Shown here piece by piece: positions 7,099-10,908 of a DNA stretch of 10,908 bases. The notes under the pieces were generated by a model, which saw only the letters and a program-made list of their open reading frames with translations, searched no databases and was not told the DNA's origin. Within the stretch, counting starts at the first letter, position 1. Each line of letters starts with the position of its first letter. Source of the DNA: Nitrosomonadaceae bacterium (GTDB taxonomy: Bacteria; Pseudomonadota; Gammaproteobacteria; Burkholderiales; Nitrosomonadaceae); assembly GCA_919902625.1 (NCBI GenBank), contig CAKKRO010000143.1:7023-17930 (forward strand). The letters are read 5' to 3'. A program made the position numbers and the translations under genes.

Positions 7099-8097
7099 AT
7101 GACAATTAAGGTTGGTATTAATGGGTTTGGTCGTATTGGGCGTATGGTTTTCCGCTCCGCGATACAGAATTTTCCTGATATAGAAATAGTCGCCATTAAT
7201 GATTTGCTGGAGCCGGATTATCTGGCTTATATGTTAAAACATGATTCAGTGCATGGCCGTTTTCAGGGCGATATTTCAATTGATGGCAACACTTTGGTAG
7301 TCAATGGTAAAAGAATTCGATTGACCGCTATTAAAGATCCTGCCGAACTGAAGTGGGATGAAGTAGGTGCGGAAGTAGTGGTTGAGTCAACCGGCCTGTT
7401 TCTGACCAAAGAAACCTGTGAAAAGCATTTGGCGGCGGGTGCCAAAAAGGTCATCATGTCAGCACCTTCCAAAGATGATACACCGATGTTTGTTTATGGC
7501 GTGAATGACAAATCTTACAAGGGCGAGAGCATTATTTCCAATGCATCCTGTACCACGAATTGCCTGGCGCCGATTGCCAAGGTACTGAATGATACCTGGG
7601 GTATCAAGCGTGGCTTGATGACAACCGTGCATGCAGCAACTGCCACACAGAAGACGGTTGATGGCCCATCCAATAAAGACTGGCGCGGTGGTCGCGGTAT
7701 TCTGGAAAATATTATCCCATCCTCAACAGGTGCTGCCAAAGCAGTGGGCGTCGTTATCCCTGAATTAAATAAAAAACTGACCGGTATGGCTTTCCGTGTT
7801 CCTACATCGGATGTGTCAGTGGTGGATTTGACGGTTGAACTGGAAAAAGACGCCTCCTATGAAGATATCTGTAAGGCGATGAAAACTGCTTCCGAAGGAG
7901 AAATGAAGGGTGTTCTGGGTTATACCGACCAGAAAGTGGTATCCACCGATTTTCGTGGCGAAAGCTGCACCTCCATTTTTGATGCTGAAGCAGGCATGGC
8001 TTTAGATAAAAGCTTTGTTAAAGTGGTTGCATGGTATGACAATGAATGGGGTTATTCCACCAAAGTATTGGAGATGGTGCGTACTGTTGCGAAGTAA
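7099..8097 (+). CDS. gap: Glyceraldehyde-3-phosphate dehydrogenase, type I, NAD-type
   Basis: This cytoplasmic tetrameric enzyme interconverts glyceraldehyde-3-phosphate and 1,3-bisphosphoglycerate. It serves glycolysis/gluconeogenesis or, run reductively, the Calvin cycle (cbbG). The 332 residues are full length and strongly resemble E. coli GapA. The NAD-binding loop is N-G-F-G-R-I-G (8-14), and D35 in I-N-D-L is the acidic residue that favours NAD over NADP. The catalytic motif is S-N-A-S-C-T-T-N-C with nucleophile C151, and H178 in T-T-V-H-A is its general base. The sugar-phosphate site W-R-G-G-R-G and the C-terminal W-Y-D-N-E-W-G-Y are present. The ATG is preceded by AAGGAG (7086-7091) at 7 nt, a strong site suited to an abundant enzyme. 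No promoter of its own is evident, so it is probably read from the tkt promoter. A strong terminator-like hairpin follows, before pgk. Confidence 0.97.
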   Translation: MTIKVGINGFGRIGRMVFRSAIQNFPDIEIVAINDLLEPDYLAYMLKHDSVHGRFQGDISIDGNTLVVNGKRIRLTAIKDPAELKWDEVGAEVVVESTGLFLTKETCEKHLAAGAKKVIMSAPSKDDTPMFVYGVNDKSYKGESIISNASCTTNCLAPIAKVLNDTWGIKRGLMTTVHAATATQKTVDGPSNKDWRGGRGILENIIPSSTGAAKAVGVVIPELNKKLTGMAFRVPTSDVSVVDLTVELEKDASYEDICKAMKTASEGEMKGVLGYTDQKVVSTDFRGESCTSIFDAEAGMALDKSFVKVVAWYDNEWGYSTKVLEMVRTVAK

Positions 8098-8182
8098 TTG
8101 GATACTGGAAGAGATGCAATGGGTGAAAGTGCACAAGTAAGCTTGATTGCTATCTAAATTTTGATATTCAATTAGTTAAGAC

Positions 8183-8216
8183 ATAAAGGGTAGCATGGGC
8201 TATCCTTTATATTTTT
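8183..8216 (+). terminator. Intrinsic (Rho-independent) terminator-like hairpin between gap and pgk
   Basis: The arms 8183-8194 (ATAAAGGGTAGC) and 8199-8210 (GCTATCCTTTAT) pair over 12 bp with a single G-U wobble around an ATGG loop. The run ATTTTTCTT follows at once. It sits 86 nt after the gap stop and ends about 16 nt before the pgk ribosome binding site. It may end the tkt-gap transcript, act as a partial terminator within the operon, or be a conditional attenuator for pgk. Confidence 0.8.
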
Positions 8217-8241
8217 CTTAAAGACAATTCTGGAGTTTGCC

Positions 8242-9423
8242 GTGTCAGTAATTAAACTGGTTGACCTTGATCTCAAGGGAAAGCGTGTATTTATCCGTGC
8301 TGATCTGAATGTGCCTGTGAAAGATGGAAAAGTGACATCGGATGCTCGCATTACTGCCTCAATGGCGACGATTAATCACTGCCTTGAACAAGGCGCTAAA
8401 GTAATGGTCACTTCTCATCTGGGTCGTCCTGAAGAAGGCGTGTGGGCAGAAGAGAATTCGCTGAAACCGGTGGCGGACAATATTGCAGGCCGGCTGAATA
8501 AACCGGTGCGGTTAATCCGCGACTGGGTCGATGGCGGCTTTGAGGTAGCCGATGGAGAATTGGTCGTGCTGGAAAATTGCCGTATTAATAAAGGTGAAAA
8601 GAAGAATTCAGAAGAGACTGCGCAGAAATACGCAAAATTGTGCGATGTGTTTGTGATGGATGCATTTGGTACTGCACACCGTGCAGAAGCATCGACCCAT
8701 GGCATCGCCAAGTATGCGCCGGTGGCTTGTGCGGGTATTCTGTTAACAGAGGAACTGGAAGCGTTAACCAAAGCACTGCTGAACCCGGCGCGTCCTATGG
8801 TCGCGATTGTTGGAGGCTCCAAGGTTTCAACCAAGCTGACGGTGCTTGAATCTCTGTCTGAGAAGGTTGATCAACTGGTAGTAGGTGGAGGTATCGCTAA
8901 TACCTTCTTGAAAGCGACTGGCAAGAATGTAGGCAAATCATTGTGTGAAGATGATCTGGTTCCAACGGCTAAAATGCTGATGGATAAAATGTCTCAACGT
9001 AATGCATCCATTCCGATTGCGGTAGATGTTGTCGTGGGTAAAAAGTTTGATGCTAATGAACCCGCTATCCTGAAAGATGCGGGTGACGTGGTTGATGATG
9101 ACATGATTTTTGATATTGGACCCAAAAGTTCGCAGGAGCTGGCCGATATCATTATGCGAGCAGGAACGGTGGTCTGGAACGGCCCTGTCGGTGTATTTGA
9201 ATTTGATCAATTCGGCGCCGGCACTGAAAAAATTGCCAGAGCCATTGCAGAAACAAGCGCTTTCACGCTGGCTGGCGGCGGTGATACCATTGCGGCTATT
9301 CAGAAATATGATATTTATGACAAAGTATCCTATATTTCAACCGCAGGGGGCGCATTCCTCGAATTCCTGGAAGGTAAGAAATTGCCCGCAGTTGAAATAT
9401 TGGAAATGCGCGCTAACAATTAA
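8242..9423 (+). CDS. pgk: Phosphoglycerate kinase
   Basis: This cytoplasmic monomer transfers phosphate between 1,3-bisphosphoglycerate and ADP. In the Calvin direction it consumes ATP to activate 3-phosphoglycerate for the gap product (cbbK). The 393 residues are full length. Substrate-side motifs in the N-terminal domain are R-A-D-L-N-V-P (19-25), S-H-L-G-R-P and M-D-A-F-G-T-A-H-R. Nucleotide-side motifs in the C-terminal domain are G-G-S-K (191-194), W-N-G-P-V-G-V-F-E and G-G-G-D-T (345-349). The start is GTG at 8242: the residues M-S-V-I-K-L match the E. coli N-terminus, and GGAG (8232-8235) is 6 nt upstream. The space between the terminator hairpin and this start (about 30 nt) is too small for a full promoter, so transcription must read through the hairpin or start just before it. 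pyk follows after 15 bp and is probably co-transcribed. Confidence 0.97.
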   Translation: MSVIKLVDLDLKGKRVFIRADLNVPVKDGKVTSDARITASMATINHCLEQGAKVMVTSHLGRPEEGVWAEENSLKPVADNIAGRLNKPVRLIRDWVDGGFEVADGELVVLENCRINKGEKKNSEETAQKYAKLCDVFVMDAFGTAHRAEASTHGIAKYAPVACAGILLTEELEALTKALLNPARPMVAIVGGSKVSTKLTVLESLSEKVDQLVVGGGIANTFLKATGKNVGKSLCEDDLVPTAKMLMDKMSQRNASIPIAVDVVVGKKFDANEPAILKDAGDVVDDDMIFDIGPKSSQELADIIMRAGTVVWNGPVGVFEFDQFGAGTEKIARAIAETSAFTLAGGGDTIAAIQKYDIYDKVSYISTAGGAFLEFLEGKKLPAVEILEMRANN

Positions 9424-9438
9424 TCACTAAAGAAAACA

Positions 9439-10890
9439 ATGATTCGAAGAACAAAAATTGTAGCGACCCTTGGCCCGGCCTGTGGCAATCCAAAAGTACT
9501 GGAGCGCATGATTCAGGCCGGAGTGGATGTTGTTCGGATTAACTTTTCACACGGTACGCGCGAACAACATATCGAGTATGCCGAATTGACGCGTTCACTG
9601 GCGCGGGCAGCAGGTCTTACGGTGGGTGTTTTGGCGGATTTGCAAGGCCCGAAGATCCGTATTGGCAAGTTTGAACACGGTAAGATCAGACTTGAAGTGG
9701 GCGATAAGTTTGTTCTGGATTCTCACTGTGAACTGGGCAATCAAGAAAGGGTGGGACTGGATTATAAAGAACTGCCTAATGATTTGGAGACAGGCGCTAC
9801 GCTGATGCTGGATGATGGCCGCATAGTCCTGGGTGTGTCCGCAGTCCGAGGTCATCAGGTATTTTGTGTGGTTGAACAAGGCGGTGTGTTATCCAATAAT
9901 AAAGGTATCAATCGTAAAGGCGGTGGACTGGGCGCACCTGCGCTGACGAGCAAGGATCTGGAAGACATCAAGACGGCGGCGGCATTTAATGCAGACTATC
10001 TGGCCGTATCTTTCGTGCGTTCGGGTGATGATATCCGGCAGGCGCGTGAATTGATGCTCGAAGCAAGTGGTAAAAGCCTGATCATGGCAAAGATTGAGCG
10101 TTCGGAGGCTATCCTTGCACTGGATGATATCTTGGAAGCATCGGATGCTATTATGGTGGCACGCGGTGATCTGGCGGTTGAAGTGGGGGATGCGGCTGTC
10201 CCGGCCTTGCAAAAAAGGATGATCCGCTCAGCACGAGCGAATAATAAGCTGGTTGTTACCGCAACACAAATGATGGAATCCATGATCACCAATCCGATTC
10301 CAACGCGTGCTGAAGTATCCGATGTGGCCAATGCGGTACTGGACGGCACCGATGCTGTCATGCTGTCTGCGGAATCTGCGGCAGGGGAATATCCGGTTGA
10401 ATCAGTAGAGGCCATGGCGAGAGTTTGCCTGGAAGCGGAAAAAGAGTATTTGGTGAGTCATGACAGGCGGATGCCTGCGATTAATCCGACCACCATTGAA
10501 GAAGCCATCGCTCGCGCCACCATGTTTACGGCCAGCGGTTTGCAGATTCGTGCGATTGCAGCATTGACTCAAAGCGGTGTGACTGCGCTGCTGATGTCAC
10601 GGAGAAGTTCCAAAGTGCCTATTTTTGCGCTGAGCCCCAATGAAGGAACCCGGAGAAAGGTCACTCTGTTTAGAGGGGTCTATCCGGTGGAGTTCGGGGA
10701 AGGGATCAATGATCCCGAAATTATTCTCAATCTTGCTGAAGATGAATTACTCAAGCGTGGTGTCGTGCGCAATGGTGATATCATGGTGATGACGATCGGT
10801 GAGCCGGTGGGTAAAACAGGCGGTACCAATACGATGAAAATTATCAAAGTAGGCGAATGCAAATCAAGACAAGGTATTGATGCAGCGTAA
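9439..10890 (+). CDS. pyk: Pyruvate kinase, PykA-like
   Basis: This enzyme converts phosphoenolpyruvate and ADP to pyruvate and ATP, the final glycolytic step. In an autotroph it is the route from fixed carbon to pyruvate and amino acids. The 483 residues are complete. The barrel domain opens R-R-T-K-I-V-A-T-L-G-P and has N-F-S-H-G, the B-domain region (about 70-165) including S-N-N-K-G-I-N, A-K-I-E with catalytic K218 and metal ligand E220, and M-V-A-R-G-D-L with D244. M-M-E-S-M-I and P-T-R-A-E-V-S-D-V-A-N-A-V follow, then a C-terminal domain of about 130 residues. Similarity is closer to E. coli PykA (AMP-type) than to PykF. At the position that is Glu in potassium-dependent animal enzymes the motif here is Q-G-P-K (K72), which in the family goes with potassium independence. 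The ATG is 15 nt after the pgk stop with only a weak AAAGAA ahead, consistent with translational dependence on pgk. Confidence 0.96.
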   Translation: MIRRTKIVATLGPACGNPKVLERMIQAGVDVVRINFSHGTREQHIEYAELTRSLARAAGLTVGVLADLQGPKIRIGKFEHGKIRLEVGDKFVLDSHCELGNQERVGLDYKELPNDLETGATLMLDDGRIVLGVSAVRGHQVFCVVEQGGVLSNNKGINRKGGGLGAPALTSKDLEDIKTAAAFNADYLAVSFVRSGDDIRQARELMLEASGKSLIMAKIERSEAILALDDILEASDAIMVARGDLAVEVGDAAVPALQKRMIRSARANNKLVVTATQMMESMITNPIPTRAEVSDVANAVLDGTDAVMLSAESAAGEYPVESVEAMARVCLEAEKEYLVSHDRRMPAINPTTIEEAIARATMFTASGLQIRAIAALTQSGVTALLMSRRSSKVPIFALSPNEGTRRKVTLFRGVYPVEFGEGINDPEIILNLAEDELLKRGVVRNGDIMVMTIGEPVGKTGGTNTMKIIKVGECKSRQGIDAA

Positions 10891-10908
10891 ATTATCGGAT
10901 GGAACTGG

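Noticed and set aside
8114..8140. Eight-codon leader peptide upstream of the gap-pgk terminator
   Set aside because: The purine-rich stretch abuts the ATG with no workable spacing, and the codons show no run of one amino acid that would suggest classical attenuation.
8415..8834. 139-codon minus-strand open frame within pgk
   Set aside because: It lies wholly antisense to conserved pgk coding sequence and shows no family motif.
9996..10415. 139-codon minus-strand open frame within pyk
   Set aside because: It is Ser/Ala-rich low-complexity translation antisense to pyk, typical of a shadow frame.

Overview
The window is about 10.9 kb of chromosomal DNA with every gene on the + strand. It looks like a betaproteobacterium, most likely an autotroph near Nitrosomonas (Nitrosomonadaceae). 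This rests on two things: the order rsmB / DUF4390 protein / ntrY / ntrX, which I know from betaproteobacteria, and a tkt-gap-pgk-pyk cluster of the kind found in Calvin-cycle Betaproteobacteria. Base composition looks moderate by eye. The genus is an inference; no rRNA or marker gene is present. I see no tRNA, rRNA, CRISPR, insertion sequence or phage gene.

Region 1 (1-4836) is an rRNA-modification and signalling cluster. It holds the 3' half of rsmB (16S rRNA m5C967 methyltransferase, cut by the window edge), a small exported DUF4390 protein, a four-TM NtrY-type sensor kinase that starts inside the DUF4390 stop codon (TAATG), a 141-bp spacer, and an NtrX-type response regulator. The receiver and Fis-type DNA-binding domains of NtrX look intact. 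Its central AAA+ domain has lost essentially every catalytic and sigma54-contacting element: the Walker A lysine, the GAFTGA segment, the Walker B Asp-Glu, the arginine fingers and the sensor II arginine. It should therefore act as a phosphorylation-controlled DNA-binding protein and not as a sigma54 activator ATPase. This is the most notable observation in the window.

Region 2 (4837-10908) is a central carbon cluster. A candidate sigma70 promoter (TTGTCG-17-GATAAT) lies before transketolase (tkt/cbbT), followed by glyceraldehyde-3-phosphate dehydrogenase (gap), phosphoglycerate kinase (pgk) and pyruvate kinase (pyk). In an autotroph, pgk and gap reduce 3-phosphoglycerate to triose phosphate, transketolase helps regenerate the CO2 acceptor, and pyruvate kinase diverts carbon to pyruvate. 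A strong intrinsic terminator-like hairpin sits between gap and pgk, only about 20 nt before the pgk ribosome binding site. It may split the cluster or set the gap:pgk ratio. The last 18 bases after pyk hold no recognisable feature.

The enzymes of region 2 are conventional. The points worth following up are the degenerate NtrX, the ntrY-ntrX spacer with its tiny coupled ORFs and palindrome, and the gap-pgk terminator.
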